A DNA stretch of 22,691 nt, from positions 1 to 22,691 of the forward strand of contig JBKHJA010000036.1 in NCBI GenBank assembly GCA_046538375.1, written 5' to 3'. This DNA comes from JBKHJA01 sp046538375 (lineage in GTDB: Bacteria; Acidobacteriota; Aminicenantia; Aminicenantales; Aminicenantaceae). Made by a program: the position numbers and the translations under genes. Below are positions 22,172 through 22,691 of the stretch, one piece after another; position 1 is the stretch's first letter; every line of letters starts with the position of its first letter. The notes beneath the pieces are model-generated. The model worked only from the letters and a program-made list of their open reading frames with translations, was not told the DNA's origin and made no database searches.

Positions 22172-22451
22172 TCCTGTCGTAGCCTGCTTTCAATTCTTCT
22201 CTAATCTCTGCAGCCTCTTTTGTGGTGATCTTTTTTGCTTCTTCATAGCCAGCAACCACGGTGTTGACCACATTTTCATAGGTCTCTTTAGTGATATCCT
22301 TGATTTGAGGCAGATTTTCCAGGATTTGGTCCTTCATTTCGAAATAATATCTCCTCATCTCCTCCCGCGTTTCTTTTCCTGATTTGGGAGAGAACAAAAT
22401 TCCGGCAACAGCTCCTGTCAGCAGTCCCAGAAGAAAGTCTCTGATGTCCAT
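22125..22451 (-). CDS. YtxH-domain small protein
   Basis: 108 residues. The N-terminal glycine-rich hydrophobic helix DFLLGLLTGAVAGILFSPKSG with KETREEM immediately after is the YtxH (COG4980) signature, previously annotated as gas-vesicle-like or general-stress proteins. The remainder is an amphipathic helical tail with EELKAGYDRIKK. It is probably membrane-anchored with a cytoplasmic coiled tail. The ATG at 22451 is preferred because AGGAGG lies seven bases upstream; the ATG at 22457 almost touches that site. It converges on the stress-protein gene. Confidence 0.88.
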   Translation of the reverse strand: MDIRDFLLGLLTGAVAGILFSPKSGKETREEMRRYYFEMKDQILENLPQIKDITKETYENVVNTVVAGYEEAKKITTKEAAEIREELKAGYDRIKKVTSKTPEPPQHM

Positions 22452-22486
22452 GTCCATACCTCCTTTCTGAATTTATTTCCGTAAAG

Positions 22487-22515
22487 ATTAAAGTTGATTT
22501 TCAATAAAGAGCCAA
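22487..22515 (-). promoter_or_regulatory. Promoter of the YtxH gene
   Basis: On the minus strand, TTGGCT (complement of 22510-22515), a 17-base spacer and TTTAAT (complement of 22487-22492). Transcription would start near 22480, giving a leader of about 30 bases that holds the AAGGAGG ribosome-binding site. Confidence 0.45.
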
Positions 22516-22585
22516 TAGTCTTGTTTGATGAACTTTGTCTTGTTTTACCGCACATGTTTTGGGATCATAGTTTATTATAAATCTT

Positions 22586-22650
22586 TTCGCTCAAGAAGCG
22601 AAGAAATTTTTCATAAAGGGAAGCATCTTTTTTTCAGGGGTAAAAAGATG
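22586..22650. repeat. Two hairpins near the window's end
   Basis: TTCGCT/AGCGAA (22586-22591, 22597-22602) is followed by GAAATTTTT. CATCTTTTT/AAAAAGATG (22624-22632, 22642-22650) is a perfect 9-bp stem with a 9-base loop. No coding frame is supported in 22516-22691, and the gene these would serve lies outside the window or does not exist. Confidence 0.35.
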
Positions 22651-22691
22651 TTTGGGGATGGCTGAAGCGACCATTGAAGGTTTAGCCTTCC

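Noticed and set aside
1..22691. CRISPR array, tRNA, rRNA or insertion-sequence transposase
   Set aside because: No regularly spaced repeats, cloverleaf-like segments, rRNA core sequences or transposase motifs were found on reading both strands.

Overview
The window is a gene-dense bacterial chromosome segment of roughly mid-40s to 50% G+C. It shows short intergenic gaps, many ATG/TGA overlaps and a classical sigma-70 gene. The translated genes do not place it in a familiar cultured genus. The N-type ATPase operon, the operon of base-excision-repair genes and the small hairpin repeats between genes suit an uncultivated anaerobic or facultative lineage (Aminicenantes-like or another Acidobacteriota-related group is my low-confidence guess). 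No rRNA, tRNA or CRISPR array was seen.

Left part (1-7400): an FAD-dependent oxidoreductase (COG2509-like); a tiny DUF1328 membrane protein; a minus-strand PIN toxin / ribbon-helix-helix antitoxin pair sitting between two copies of the DUF1328 gene start; the primary sigma factor rpoD on the minus strand; and, divergent from it, a two-domain P-loop/APH-like kinase with a strong promoter placed so close to its ATG that the mRNA should be leaderless. Then come an orphan CARDB-like domain fragment and a minus-strand SAM methyltransferase.

Middle (7427-15528): a NapA/Kef-type cation:proton antiporter, followed by a complete nine-gene N-type ATPase operon in the order atpD-C-Q-R-B-E-F-A-G. There is no separate delta gene; the b subunit is long and its C-terminus looks delta-like. 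The c subunit carries the E-S-T-x-x-Y sodium signature plus a second glutamate in helix 1. Together with the antiporter this suggests a sodium/proton homeostasis module.

Right part (15673-21421): a same-strand cluster DUF72 - polX - ligA - small coiled-coil protein - Fpg/Nei-type glycosylase, which holds most of a base-excision-repair pathway (glycosylase/lyase, end cleaning and gap filling, ligation). It is followed by a universal stress protein gene preceded by a perfect palindrome, and a convergent YtxH-domain gene sharing a terminator-like hairpin.

At least four intergenic spaces (about 1545, 8665, 15537 and 21519) hold related copies of a short C-rich repeat with hairpin potential. This is the main non-coding structure of the window.
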